The translations under genes and the position numbers were made by a program. Source: Hyphomicrobiales bacterium (GTDB taxonomy: Bacteria; Pseudomonadota; Alphaproteobacteria; Rhizobiales; Rhizobiaceae). Taken from it: 64,000 bases of DNA. Below the pieces are notes generated by a model. The model made no database searches. It worked only from the letters and a program-made list of their open reading frames with translations, and had not been told where the DNA came from. Shown one piece after another: positions 1 through 10,100 of the stretch. How positions within the stretch are numbered: the first letter of the stretch is position 1; every line of letters starts with the position of its first letter. The DNA lies in the NCBI GenBank assembly GCA_900467745.1, contig UBQW01000028.1, positions 1 through 64,000 on the forward strand, given 5' to 3'.

Positions 1-3000
1 GGCGCTGTGTTCGCCGGCGCAGAGCCAGTATTAAACATCACATCGACCCAGTAATTCTCCGCGCTGAACGTGGCAGTCGGGAACAGGCTGGTCGCTCCAT
101 AGCGGTAGACACCGTTGCCGCTGGCAAGCGCCGTGAGCGGACCGCTAGTGACCGCCGACGTGAAGTAGTTGGTGGTAGACGAATAGCGACCCGTGTCGGT
201 GTGGTACGACGCGGTATAGACCTGTCCTGGCGTCAACGAAACCGGACTGGTGAAATATGCTGTCTGCCAGCCGCTCGCCGTTTCGTTGGTGAAGGTCAGC
301 GTGGCAAGCTGAACACCTGTGCTGGACCATAAAGAGCCGGTATGTGTGCCCGTGTCCTGGGTGCCCTTGTAGAACCGGATGCCGCTTACGGTACCCGCCA
401 CCGACGTCTGGAACCGGACCCCAAGTTCAACTGCGGAGTTATCGTCGGTGTTAACGACCGCCGGCGTCGAACCGGAAAAAAGCGAAGTGAAGCTCGCACC
501 GCTTACTGAAACCGTACGTCCTGCCGATGGTGTCTCGAGATTGATGCTGTCATCGACAGCGCGTGACAGAATGGTATAGGTGCCCGCGGCCTGTGGCGAC
601 CATGTGTAGGTCCAGTTCTCGTCACCAACGGCTGGATGCCAGCTTGCTCCGTTATCTGTCGAGACCTCTACCCCGGCAATGACGCCACCGCCGGCATCGA
701 CGGCAGTGCCACTAATGGTGATGGACGAACCGACAACCGCCGTCGATGGCACAGATATAATCGAAGTTGGCGCGGTGCGGTCGGTCGAACCGGTTGCCGC
801 AATCAGTCCAGCCTGCAACGTGCCGGGCAAGACGCCCATATCGGCCAGCAAATTGACCATAGCCTGCTGGACACGGGAATCGGTCGGCGTCGCCTGATTG
901 TCGTGGTTGTCGCTGAGGCCCCACGTCCAATAGACTGTACCGGCGCCGAATACCAGCGCGCCGCTTGGCGCGCGATAGAGTGTTAGATTGTGGGTGGAAA
1001 CGGCGTCGCCCGTCGTATTGCCGTAGTCGAGCAAATAGGTGCTGACAGGAAGCGTCGTCGATGACAGCTTCACGAGGCCGGCCGGGTCGAACCCATTGTC
1101 GACAGCCTCGTCCCACTCGTAACCGAGGTAATTCTTGGTGAGCGTTGCCGTCTGGCCGGGCTGGAGATTAGCGATGCTGGTGTTGCGCCAGAAGCGCAAG
1201 TTCGCATCGTCGTAAGTGACAGTGATCGCCTGAAGATTGTTGCCGACATCATCGACCTTGAACAACTGCCCGGTGAGCGAGTTTTCTGGATTTCCGCCGC
1301 CGACGGCTGGTGGGCTCAAGCGTGGATCGCGGAAGGTGCCGGTCCATTCGCTCGAAGGGTCGATGCTGGCGCCCGGCGACCATGTCTCCTTGTAGGAGAT
1401 CAGCGTGCGGTAGGCTGTGCCGTCGGCGCTATAGGCGTTGCCCCAGCGCGTGCGCCAGTAAACCTCGTTGCCGCTCCAGAACATGAGGTTGACACCCGCA
1501 TCGCGCGCGGCTTCGACATTGGTGCGCTGCTGACCGGACCAATATTCGTCATGACCCGCATCGATATAGGTCTTGTGGTTGAGCAGCAAGCTACCGTAAC
1601 GATCGGCATCGACGCCCGAGATGTAGGATACATCGTAGCCGTTCTGTTCCAGCCAGTAGATGCCGGCATATTCGGCGCCGAACAGATAGTCCTGCGGACC
1701 AGCGTAGGTGCCGACGCCACCGCGTGTGGCGATCGGGCGGTTGTAGCTGACGGCATAGGCGCGCCCAGCGCCCTGGCCAGTCGCCGGGCCGTTGCCTCCA
1801 TAGAAGTTCGCCCCGCCCCAACCGTTATAGGCCTGCCAGGTCTGATCGGCGGTCTGAAAGACAACGTCGCTGTGGCTGTCGTCGTCGCGAACGATAAACG
1901 GAATATGGTTCTCGCCGAAGGTACCGTCCTGGCGCACAAGCTTGGCAATGTAGACGCCAGAAACCGCATCATCGGGTACCGTCCAGGAAGCCGAAACCGA
2001 CCAGTTACCAGCGTCCACCGTGCCAGTTGCTGCGTTTCGCAGCGGATCGGGCTGATCTTGCACGCCTGTATGCTGGATCGTGTCGACTTTGCGCGCGCCC
2101 ATGCCGCCGTAATAGCCAAGGCGGTAGATATCGATGCGGTAGTTGCTGGAATCCGTGTTGATCTTGAAGTTTATCACCTTGCCGTTATCGACACTGATAT
2201 CGGTGGCGAAACCTTCGATGTTGGAGCTGCCGGCACCATCGATGCCCCACTCGCTCTCAGGGTTGCCCTGTTTCTGGTTCTCAAGCACAATCGCATTGCT
2301 GGCGGTTGCCGCGGCTGTAGCTGCAAATGAACCAGTCGCGGCAAAGCTCTGCGTTGCGGTTTTCTGGGTCAGCTGCGCCGTCGTCACGGATCCGGTCAAT
2401 ATGCCCGTGCCCTTCGTTCCACCATTGCCCGCCTCTCCACCGCCAGGCAAGGTTCCGTTTTGAGCCGTCGCGCTGTTCCAGTTTGCGGTTCCAGTCCATG
2501 TCGTGGCAAACGAAAGGTTGCGATCGAGCAGCGGGTCGCTGACCGAAGCGCCCATGACAGCCTTGCCCGTTGCAACGTGATCCGGGCCCTCGACCAGCCG
2601 GGTTCCCGGCAACTGCCCGTCGGCCTGCAGAATACCGCTATCCTTCCCGAGATCGAGAATTCGCGTCGGCGAGGTGTAATAGCCACAGCCACAGACGCTG
2701 AACGGCATGCCGAACGAGTGGACATGAGGACCGGTGACTTGTGCGGTCGCCTGACCTGAGGGCGTCACATCCAGTATTACGACGTGGCCGGAATCGCTAC
2801 CTCCCGTCGAGCCTGCGCCAGAACCGCGCCCGCCGGACGCCCCGCCTTGGCGCAGAAATGGTGCAAGCGGATCCGTGCCCATAGAACCGCGCGCAAAGTG
2901 CGCGCCGTGCAACGACGATCCAACGCCCGACCCTTGGCCAAACGCAACAGCGCTCACAAACCCAGGCGCTGCGACAGTTCTTGAAGCCGTCGCGCGCCTG

Positions 3001-3332
3001 CCATCTGCGGCACTCCTGGCGAGGCCTACCGGACCTTGTTCTCGCAGCTGCAAACCTTCGTCGGCATGGCCTTCCATATCGCCTACGACATCCCCGCTTT
3101 CATCAGAACTGCGATCGCTAAGGGCGGCTCCGTCGCCGGGCTTGTCGATATGAAGATCATACGTGCCCTGCTCGACCGCCTGTGTCGGCGCGGGGACAAC
3201 CCCGGTTGCCTCCTCGGCCTTCGGCGCGGCAACGCGCGCCTTCGCCGTTCCGCCGGTCGTCAGCCACCAACGGGGATCGAATAAATCCGTCAACATGGAA
3301 CGAGAAACCCACCGGTGCGCGCTGCGATACAT
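1..3332 (-). CDS. Large DMFA2_C / Ig-like / DUF4082 multidomain protein, C terminus outside the window
   Basis: This is an uninterrupted minus-strand frame of 1110 codons running off the left edge, so no stop is visible. ATG at 3332 is preceded by GAGAGG and an upstream in-frame TAG at 3348-3350; an in-frame ATG at 3296 is the alternative. Residues about 30-330 are low-complexity, rich in Gly/Ser/Ala/Thr, with a short CGCGYY motif near 215. Residues about 357-845 resemble the N,N-dimethylformamidase beta-subunit-like C-terminal domain (PESEWGIDG, YRLGYYGG, GHDEYWS, WGLSDNHDN). About 849-932 is an Ig-like domain (AVDAGGGVIAGVEVSTD), and about 950 onward is a DUF4082 domain (GVRFQT, SGIRFYKG, YHTDTGRYS). 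Such architectures in rhizobia are usually large exported proteins, often with further repeats and a type I secretion signal, which would lie outside this window. I infer a surface or secreted role; the activity is unknown. No N-terminal signal peptide is evident. Confidence 0.88.
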   Translation of the reverse strand, partial: MYRSAHRWVSRSMLTDLFDPRWWLTTGGTAKARVAAPKAEEATGVVPAPTQAVEQGTYDLHIDKPGDGAALSDRSSDESGDVVGDMEGHADEGLQLREQGPVGLARSAADGRRATASRTVAAPGFVSAVAFGQGSGVGSSLHGAHFARGSMGTDPLAPFLRQGGASGGRGSGAGSTGGSDSGHVVILDVTPSGQATAQVTGPHVHSFGMPFSVCGCGYYTSPTRILDLGKDSGILQADGQLPGTRLVEGPDHVATGKAVMGASVSDPLLDRNLSFATTWTGTANWNSATAQNGTLPGGGEAGNGGTKGTGILTGSVTTAQLTQKTATQSFAATGSFAATAAATASNAIVLENQKQGNPESEWGIDGAGSSNIEGFATDISVDNGKVINFKINTDSSNYRIDIYRLGYYGGMGARKVDTIQHTGVQDQPDPLRNAATGTVDAGNWSVSASWTVPDDAVSGVYIAKLVRQDGTFGENHIPFIVRDDDSHSDVVFQTADQTWQAYNGWGGANFYGGNGPATGQGAGRAYAVSYNRPIATRGGVGTYAGPQDYLFGAEYAGIYWLEQNGYDVSYISGVDADRYGSLLLNHKTYIDAGHDEYWSGQQRTNVEAARDAGVNLMFWSGNEVYWRTRWGNAYSADGTAYRTLISYKETWSPGASIDPSSEWTGTFRDPRLSPPAVGGGNPENSLTGQLFKVDDVGNNLQAITVTYDDANLRFWRNTSIANLQPGQTATLTKNYLGYEWDEAVDNGFDPAGLVKLSSTTLPVSTYLLDYGNTTGDAVSTHNLTLYRAPSGALVFGAGTVYWTWGLSDNHDNQATPTDSRVQQAMVNLLADMGVLPGTLQAGLIAATGSTDRTAPTSIISVPSTAVVGSSITISGTAVDAGGGVIAGVEVSTDNGASWHPAVGDENWTYTWSPQAAGTYTILSRAVDDSINLETPSAGRTVSVSGASFTSLFSGSTPAVVNTDDNSAVELGVRFQTSVAGTVSGIRFYKGTQDTGTHTGSLWSSTGVQLATLTFTNETASGWQTAYFTSPVSLTPGQVYTASYHTDTGRYSSTTNYFTSAVTSGPLTALASGNGVYRYGATSLFPTATFSAENYWVDVMFNTGSAPANTA

Positions 3333-4011
3333 GGATGCCCCTCTCGACTACTTGAATGGATTGCCGCTTCGAAGATCATATTCTTCAGTTAGCTTTAACT
3401 ATATTCGAAAGTCGCGATAAACGGTGCTACCTACTTCGATCGAGTGGCAGACTAACCTTTTTGCTGGTGGATTTCTTCAAAACTAGATTTGACTTTTCCC
3501 AGGGGATCCAACCCGGTCAATCGGCCTCGGGCCTCCAGACGTTGCCTCCGTCTTCCCGAGTCGCACGCAAGATATTGATAGGAAGTGGCTTTCTCGAGAC
3601 CTTGCATGATGCGCGATCAGCGCAGCTCGTCATGGCGGCGGCTTCCTTCAGCACGCCTTGCGGCACGCCCACACCGCGAGCGACCAGACATCGAACAGCG
3701 ACGACATTGAAGAGCCCGGGATACCATGAGAGCGCCGCGACGACCCTGAGCGCTTCTGACGACAGACGTGCGACGCGCCACTCATGAATTCAGGACATAG
3801 GCTCATCCGGAAATGAGCGCCTAATCGTCATGGACGGGTGAGCATATGTTTCCTTCAAACACACCGAGGTCCGGGATCGCGATGTCGCAAATGCCCGGAG
3901 CCTCAGCAGTCCAAACCATGAACCGCGAATATAGACCCATCCGGGACTGACGGCCTAATCCGACGCATGGCAGTCACCACATTCAAGGGTCATCGGCAGA
4001 GAGATAATGAG
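3333..4011. other. Intergenic region with no convincing gene; holds a duplicated motif
   Basis: About 680 bases lie between the start of the large minus-strand protein and the cupin gene. Short open frames occur on both strands, but none has a recognisable family or a good ribosome binding site. On the minus strand 3530-3785 reads as a roughly 85-codon open stretch without a clear start, possibly gene debris. The right half holds the repeated motif described separately, which probably belongs to the promoter of the gene at 4012. Confidence 0.5.
3797..3969. repeat. Imperfect direct repeat pair, about 30-40 bp units, upstream of the cupin gene
   Basis: The units are 3797-3833 and 3931-3969, starting 134 bases apart. 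Over the first 30 positions they agree at 24. Both contain CATCCGG, then TGA, then GCCTAATC, and both end in ATGG. The second copy sits directly upstream of the gene starting at 4012. Two similarly oriented copies suggest paired regulator sites or a duplicated promoter segment. The regulator is unknown and none is encoded next door. Confidence 0.5.
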
Positions 4012-5199
4012 ATGAAGAACATCGCCACAAGTGTCGCAATGACAGCGCTCGCAACGACCGTAACCGAGGCGCAGGAGCGCAAGCGCGTTGCCCCGTCGGC
4101 CGTCTATGAAGTCGCCCCGGGCTTGGGGCACTTCACGGACGGCGTTCTTTTCGGCGAGGTCTGGGAGCGGGCCGAACTTGAGCTACGCGATCGCAGCCTC
4201 GTCACGGTCTCCGCGATCGTCTCGACCGGAAAGACGCCACAGCTCGGCGGACATGTGCGCCGGGCGCTGGACAACGGCGTCACGCCCGCCGAAATTGGGG
4301 AGCTGATAACCCATCTTGCCTTTTATTCCGGATGGCCCAACGCGGTCTCAGCCGTCATGGAAACCCAAAAAGTGTTCGAAGAACGAGGCGTAGCCCCGGT
4401 AGAAGACAGCGATGGCAAAAGGATCGAACTTGAGGCTGCTGCCGAAGCGATGCGCACCGCCGCTGTCAATGCCCATGTCTCCCCGACGGCACCGGCGCTT
4501 GCCGCTCTTACGAACCGCGTTTTGTTCGGTGATCTCTGGCAGAGGCCCGATCTCACCGCACGTGATCGCAGCCTCGTAACGATGGCAGCACTCATCGCCA
4601 TGGGGCAAGCTGAACAACTCCCCTTCCACGCGAACCGCGCGATGGACAACGGATTGACCAAAGGTGAAGCCTCAGAGGTCGTCATGCACGTCGCTTTCTA
4701 CGCCGGCTGGCCGAGAGCGATGTCGGCCGTGCCGGTTCTCAAGAGCGTTTTTGAGACACGCGAAGCCAAGTCGTTTGAGGTATCGACTGAGATCAAGGTC
4801 ACTCCGGCCGGCCAGGACCGGGCGCGTGCACCGGAAGCATACTTCACAGGCGATGTCGAAACCTCCGGCTTTTACCGGAGTGACAGTCCGTCGACCGTCA
4901 GCGGCGCAACCGTGTCTTTTCCTGCGGGAGCGCGCACGGCGTGGCACACGCACCCGCTAGGCCAGACACTCTTCATCATCTCCGGAACGGGCTGGGTGCA
5001 GAAGGAGGGCGCGCCTGTTCAGACGGTCCGGCCAGGTGACGTCGTGTGGATACCAGCAATGATAAAGCACTGGCATGGCGCATCGGCAGACGAAGCGATG
5101 AGCCACTTCGCTGTCGCAGAAGCGCAAAACGGCAGCGTGGTTACCTGGATGGAGAAGGTTTCCGACGAAGACTACTTTGCGGGCCGTCCCGGCGAATGA
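4012..5199 (+). CDS. Double carboxymuconolactone-decarboxylase/cupin protein, (R)-mandelonitrile-lyase-like cupin
   Basis: The protein has 395 residues and three domains. Residues 1-20 are a short hydrophobic leader ending TEA, possibly a Sec signal. Residues about 32-125 and 160-255 are two AhpD/CMD-like repeats, each with the RDRSLVT and RAxDNG signatures; neither has the CxxC of peroxidase-active AhpD. Residues about 270-390 are a cupin with H312, H314, Q318, H353 and H355 (WHTHPLGQ, KHWHG), the metal-binding pattern of cupin hydroxynitrile lyases. The reaction is not proven; annotated homologues are usually called CMD-family or (R)-mandelonitrile lyase. I prefer ATG 4012 over the in-frame ATG at 3967 because it starts at the leader-like segment and AGAGAGA precedes it. 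An acetyltransferase and an exporter gene follow on the same strand. Confidence 0.82.
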   Translation: MKNIATSVAMTALATTVTEAQERKRVAPSAVYEVAPGLGHFTDGVLFGEVWERAELELRDRSLVTVSAIVSTGKTPQLGGHVRRALDNGVTPAEIGELITHLAFYSGWPNAVSAVMETQKVFEERGVAPVEDSDGKRIELEAAAEAMRTAAVNAHVSPTAPALAALTNRVLFGDLWQRPDLTARDRSLVTMAALIAMGQAEQLPFHANRAMDNGLTKGEASEVVMHVAFYAGWPRAMSAVPVLKSVFETREAKSFEVSTEIKVTPAGQDRARAPEAYFTGDVETSGFYRSDSPSTVSGATVSFPAGARTAWHTHPLGQTLFIISGTGWVQKEGAPVQTVRPGDVVWIPAMIKHWHGASADEAMSHFAVAEAQNGSVVTWMEKVSDEDYFAGRPGE

Positions 5200-5362
5200 C
5201 CACAGACCTCATGAGATTTCGAAGGTACAGACCTCTTTTTCGGTGCCTGACCACGCCGCACAGATAGCACTGAGCGAAGATCGGCTGGCGGAAGTTTTTG
5301 AACAATATAGGATAGAGCGTCGCCGACGCGTCCGCCGGCGATCGCACGGGTTTCAGAAACCA

Positions 5363-5869
5363 ATGAACAGAGCCGTCTCAGCGTCAAATGATCTCGTTAT
5401 TCGAACCGCGTCGCCGCTGGACGTCCAGGTTCTGGGCGCGTTTGGAACGCTTCTTGTAGCACTTCATCACAAGCTTGACCCTCAGCGCTTCATTGAAACA
5501 ACCAGAACTACGCCAGCGAATTATACCGGTTTTCTGGAAAGGAAGATCAGCGATCCGAACGCAATGCTTTTTGTCGCCGAACAAGGCGGCATATTGCTGG
5601 GCTACGTCTATGGAGAAATGGAAGGTCATGACTACATGTCCTTGCGCGGTCCAGCAGGGGTCGTACACGATCTCTTCGTCGACGCCTCCCGTCGGCGCGA
5701 AGGTATCGGGCGTTTGCTCATCGTCACCATCTTGTCTGAAATCAAGGCGCGCGGCGCCCAACGCGTTGTCCTCTCCACGGCTCACCAAAACAAGACGGCA
5801 CAACAATTATTCGCCGCTCTCGGATTCCGAGCAACTATGATCGAGATGACCCGCGAGCTTAAAGACTAG
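5363..5869 (+). CDS. GNAT-family N-acetyltransferase
   Basis: This is a 168-residue protein with the GNAT fold. Motif A is visible as VHDLFVDASRRREGIGRLL, with the acetyl-CoA-binding RxxGxG pattern, followed by the C-terminal AQQLFAALGF segment typical of the family. The open frame continues upstream to 5177, but the first good match to the family begins just after ATG 5363, so I take that start; the ribosome binding site there is weak. Substrate unknown: GNAT members acetylate antibiotics, polyamines, amino acids or protein N termini. It lies 163 bases after the cupin gene and 47 before the MFS exporter, so a three-gene unit is plausible. Confidence 0.8.
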   Translation: MNRAVSASNDLVIRTASPLDVQVLGAFGTLLVALHHKLDPQRFIETTRTTPANYTGFLERKISDPNAMLFVAEQGGILLGYVYGEMEGHDYMSLRGPAGVVHDLFVDASRRREGIGRLLIVTILSEIKARGAQRVVLSTAHQNKTAQQLFAALGFRATMIEMTRELKD

Positions 5870-5916
5870 CCGAGCGCTTGGCAGGCCTCCCCTCAACCTG
5901 CTCTCCAGGAAATGTT

Positions 5917-7128
5917 ATGTCTACCCCTGAACTTACATCAGCGCCGAAACAAATCTCGGTCGGGATGACCTGGCTGTTTGCGATCGTCGGCGGTGCCGCA
6001 GTCGGCAACCTTTACTGGGCGCAGCCTCTGCTTGCCACGATCGCGAAATCGCTCGATGTGCCAATCGGTTCGGCCGGTGCCCTGGTGACGATGACGCAGA
6101 TCGGATATGCGCTGGGTATCGTTATGATCGTGCCACTCGGTGACGTCGTGATCCGGCGCAGGCTCATTCCGCTCGTCATGTTCCTCTCGGCCCTGGCGCT
6201 GCTGGCAACCGCGCTGGCACTATCTTATACGATACTGCTGGCATCTCTTACCGCCGTCGGCCTGACAACGGTTGCGGGGCAATTGCTCATTCCGCTCGCA
6301 AGCGACCTTTCCAGCGCAGAGGAGCGTGGGCGAACGGTTGGAACGATCGTTGGTGGCATCTTGATTGGCATCCTGCTCTCACGCACGATCAGCGGCGTCA
6401 TCGCGGACGCCTTCGGCTGGCGCGCCGTCTATTTTCTCGCCGCGGCGACAACCGTATCTTTCTCGGTTCTGCTGACGCGCGTGCTGCCGGCTGAAAGCAA
6501 AAGGCCGCCTATTGCTTACGGTCGGCTGCTTGCCTCGGTGCCTGCCGTCGTCCGCAAACACAGATCAGTGCAGGTCACTTTGGCCATCGGCACCATTGGC
6601 TTTTGCACATTCACCATGTTCTGGACAGGCCTCACGTTCCTGCTGAGTGCGCCGCCATTTTCCTACTCGCTCAGCCAGATCGGCGCCATGGGCATCGTCG
6701 GTTTGGCCGGTTCGCTTGCCGCGCGACGCGTCGGCTGGCTGCACGACAATGGCTATTCCGCAGCCGGCACAGGGGCTGCGCTTATATTGGCACTGGTCTC
6801 GCTCGGCATTGGCGCCACGGGGTCCACCAGCATTATACCGGTCGCCATCGCGGTGCTGCTCTTTGACGTCGCGATCCAGGGCAACAACGTTCTCAATCAG
6901 ACCCGCCTTTTCTCGGTGGAGCCGCAAGCCCGCAGCCGCCTCAACACTGCTTTCGTATCGTGTAATTTCCTCGGCGGCGCGGTGGGCTCCCTGCTGGCCG
7001 GCTTTCTCTGGGAGTTTGCCGGCTGGATGGCCATCATGTCAGGCGCAATGGGCCTGATCTCATTGGCGTTCCTTCTGTGGGTGGCGCAGCGCCGGCATAT
7101 CCAAGTCTCGCACGAAAGTAATAGATAG
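5917..7128 (+). CDS. MFS transporter (drug/metabolite exporter type)
   Basis: The protein has 403 residues and about 12 hydrophobic segments. The N-terminal half has the LYWAQPLL start and a TM2-3 loop PLGDVVIRRR, a variant of MFS motif A (GxLaDrxGrR). The second half has GRTVGTIVGGILIGILLSRT, close to the MFS motif C region of exporters. ATG 5917 is chosen because AGGAA sits seven bases upstream. It resembles DHA1-type exporters. The substrate is unknown. It is last in a plus-strand run and converges on the RND operon, with a strong hairpin between them. Confidence 0.87.
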   Translation: MSTPELTSAPKQISVGMTWLFAIVGGAAVGNLYWAQPLLATIAKSLDVPIGSAGALVTMTQIGYALGIVMIVPLGDVVIRRRLIPLVMFLSALALLATALALSYTILLASLTAVGLTTVAGQLLIPLASDLSSAEERGRTVGTIVGGILIGILLSRTISGVIADAFGWRAVYFLAAATTVSFSVLLTRVLPAESKRPPIAYGRLLASVPAVVRKHRSVQVTLAIGTIGFCTFTMFWTGLTFLLSAPPFSYSLSQIGAMGIVGLAGSLAARRVGWLHDNGYSAAGTGAALILALVSLGIGATGSTSIIPVAIAVLLFDVAIQGNNVLNQTRLFSVEPQARSRLNTAFVSCNFLGGAVGSLLAGFLWEFAGWMAIMSGAMGLISLAFLLWVAQRRHIQVSHESNR

Positions 7129-7158
7129 CTTTCACCTCCGTCTGGCAGCAGGAAAGTC

Positions 7159-7186
7159 TGTGCGCGCGGCTTTTGCCGCGCGCGCA
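7159..7186. terminator. GC-rich hairpin between convergent MFS and RND genes
   Basis: A 12-base stem (TGTGCGCGCGGC against GCCGCGCGCGCA, one G-T mismatch) with a TTTT loop sits between two converging stop codons. There is no U-tract on either side, so it may act as a bidirectional transcription barrier or a Rho-assisted end rather than a classical intrinsic terminator. Confidence 0.55.
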
Positions 7187-7198
7187 GGGCGTGGAGCA

Positions 7199-10100
7199 TC
7201 AGCCACGTGTCTCTTCAACGTCCCCTTCCTCGACAGGCCTTTTCGTCCGCATCACTTTCAAGACGAAGACAAAGAAGGCGGGCACGAAGAAGATCGCGAG
7301 GATGGTCGCGGAGATCATGCCGCCGAGCACGCCCGTTCCGATGGCGTTCTGGCTGGCGGCACTTGGTCCCGTCGCAATCGCCAAGGGAACGACGCCGAGT
7401 GTGAAGGCAAGCGACGTCATCACAATCGGGCGGAAGCGCAACTTTGCGGCTGCGACGGCCGAATCCAGCAGCGACCTGCCTTCGGCGTAATAGTCCTTGG
7501 CGAACTCAACGATGAGAATGGCGTTCTTCGCCGATAGACCGATGATCGCGATCAATCCGACCTTGAAATAGAGGTCGTTCGGCATGTCGCGCAGCATCAC
7601 GGCCAGCACCGAGCCGATCACGCCCAGCGGCACGACCAAGATGACCGAGATGGGAATGGACCAGCTCTCATAAAGGCCCGCGAGGAGCAGGAATACGAAC
7701 AGGATGCTAAGCCCGAACAGGAACGGAGCCTGGCTGCCTGATGTGATTTCCTCCAAGGACTGGCCGGACCATTCGAAGCCGAAGCCTTCTGGCAGTTCAG
7801 ACGCCAGACGCTCCATTTCAGCAATGGCCGCACCGGTCGATTGCCCCGGCGCCGGCGCACCGGAGATACGCACGGTGGGATAGCCGTTGTAACCGACGAT
7901 CTGCGGCGGGCCCTTCTGCCATTGCGCGATCGCGAAAGACGACAGCGGCACCATGCCACCGCTCGCATTGCGAACGTTGATCTTCAGCACATCCTCGATC
8001 TGCAGGCGGCTGCGATCCTGCGCCTGCACGATCACGCGCTGCATGCGTCCTCTATTCGGGTAGTCATTGATGTAGGAAGACCCAAGATTGGCCGTGATCG
8101 CGTTATTGATGTCCGAGAACGTCACACCGAATGTGTTGGCCTTCTCGCGGTCGATGACGAACAGAACCTGCGCGGCATCCGGCAGTCCTTCCATGCGTAC
8201 GCCTGTGACGACCTGGCTTTGTGCAGCCTTCGCCATCAGTTCAGCAGTTGCCTGCGCAAGCGCCGCCTGTCCGAGACCAGCACGATCCTGAAGACGGAAG
8301 GAGAAGCCGCCGGTTGTGCCGAAGCCCTCGATTGGCGGCGGCGACAGCGCAAAGGAGGTCGCGTCCTTCAGCGCGAAGAGCTGCATGTTGGCACGGTTAG
8401 CGATGTCCTGCACCGAGTTGCCCTCGCCGCGCTCCGACCAGTCCTTGAGCGTGACGAATGCAAGTCCCGCATTGGCGCCATTGCCCGAGAAGCTGAAGCC
8501 CTGAATGGCCACGATGTTGGCAACGGCCGGCTCCGCCTTGAAGATCGTTTCGATCTTCCGGATGGATTCGATCGTACGGTTTGCACTTGCTTCCGGCGGT
8601 CCTTGGATGTCGACGATCAGAAAGCCCTGGTCCTCGTCGGGCACGAAGGACGTCGGTAGGTTGACGAAGAGGTAGCCAAGCCCGACGGCAAGCGCGAGAT
8701 AGACGACCATCATGCGGCCCGCGCGGCGTGCCATTGCGGTAACGGATGCGGCGTATCCGTTGGTCAACTGCTCGAACTTGCGGTTAAACCATCCACCTGG
8801 CCCACTCTTGTGATGATGACCGCCCTTGATCGGTTTCAGGAAGGTCGCGCAAAGAGCAGGCGTCAGCGACAATGCCAGGAAGGCCGAGAACAGGATCGAG
8901 ACAACCATGGTCAGCGAGAACTGCCGGTAGATGATGCCTGTCGACCCCGGGAAGAAGGCCATCGGAATGAAGACCGACGATAGAACAAGCGTGATCCCGA
9001 GGATTGCGCCGGTAATCTGCCCCATCGCCTTGCGCGTTGCGGCCTTGGGCGACAACCCCTCCTCTGCCATGATGCGCTCGACGTTTTCGACGACGACGAT
9101 TGCGTCGTCGACCAGGATGCCGATCGCAAGAACCATCGCGAACATGGTCAGAACGTTGATCGAAAACCCGGTCGCATACATGACGGCGCAGGTGCCGAGC
9201 AACGCCACCGGCACAACAAGCGTCGGAATGACGGTGTAGCGAAAGTTCTGCAGGAACACGAACATCACGATAAAGACCAGGACGATCGCCTCGAGCAGGG
9301 TGTGGATTACCTTCTCGATCGAAGCGGAGACGAACGGACTGGTATCGTAGGGGACGCTATACTCGACGCCCTTCGGGAAGAAGCGGCTCAGCTGGTCCAT
9401 CTTGGCCTTGATGGCGGCGGAAACCGCAACGGCATTGCCGGTCGACGATAGCTGAATGCCCAGCGCTGCCGAAGGCTGACCATTGAGGCGGCTGGTGAAA
9501 TTATAGGACTCCGCGCCCTGCTCGATGCGCGCCACATCCTTCAACCGCACTGTAGAACCGTCGGGATTGGCCCGCAGGATTATCTCGCCGAATTGTTCCG
9601 GCGTACCCAGCTGACCCTGCACCAGAACGGTCGCCGTCAAATCCTGGGTGATGGGGTTCGGACTTGCTCCGATCTGCCCCGCCGCCACCTGTGCGTTCTG
9701 CGCGGTGATCGCCGCATTGATGTCGTCCGTGTTGATGTTGAGGCCGACCATCTTGTCGGGATCGATCCAGACACGCAGCGCGCGCTGGGCGGCAAAAAGC
9801 TGCGCGCGCCCGACACCATCGATGCGTCGGATTTCACCGATGACGCTGCGATTGATGTAATCGCCGAGTTCTACCTCGTCGCGACTGCCGTCGGTCGATG
9901 TCATTGAGACGATCATCAAGAAGCCGGAACTTGCTTCTTCCACGGTCACGCCTTGCGTACGCACGGTGGCGGGCAGTCTCGCCTCGACGCGGCGGATCGC
10001 GTTTTGGACATCGACCGATGCCTGATCAATATTGGTGCCTGCCCTGAAGGTGGCATTGATGCCGACCGAGCCGGAATTGTCCGAAGTCGATTCAAAGTAC

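Noticed and set aside
1400..2330. Long open frames on both strands (plus 1551-2330, minus 1400-2119) within the giant protein
   Set aside because: The minus frame with highest base congruent to 3332 is open over the whole 1-3332 stretch and has clear domain motifs; the others are shadows of it.
3356..3787. Plus-strand 143-codon frame
   Set aside because: No recognisable family, no SD before its ATG, and composition unlike neighbouring genes.
7841..8659. Plus-strand 272-codon frame opposite the RND permease
   Set aside because: It lies wholly inside a well-supported RND gene, with no family match or ribosome binding site.
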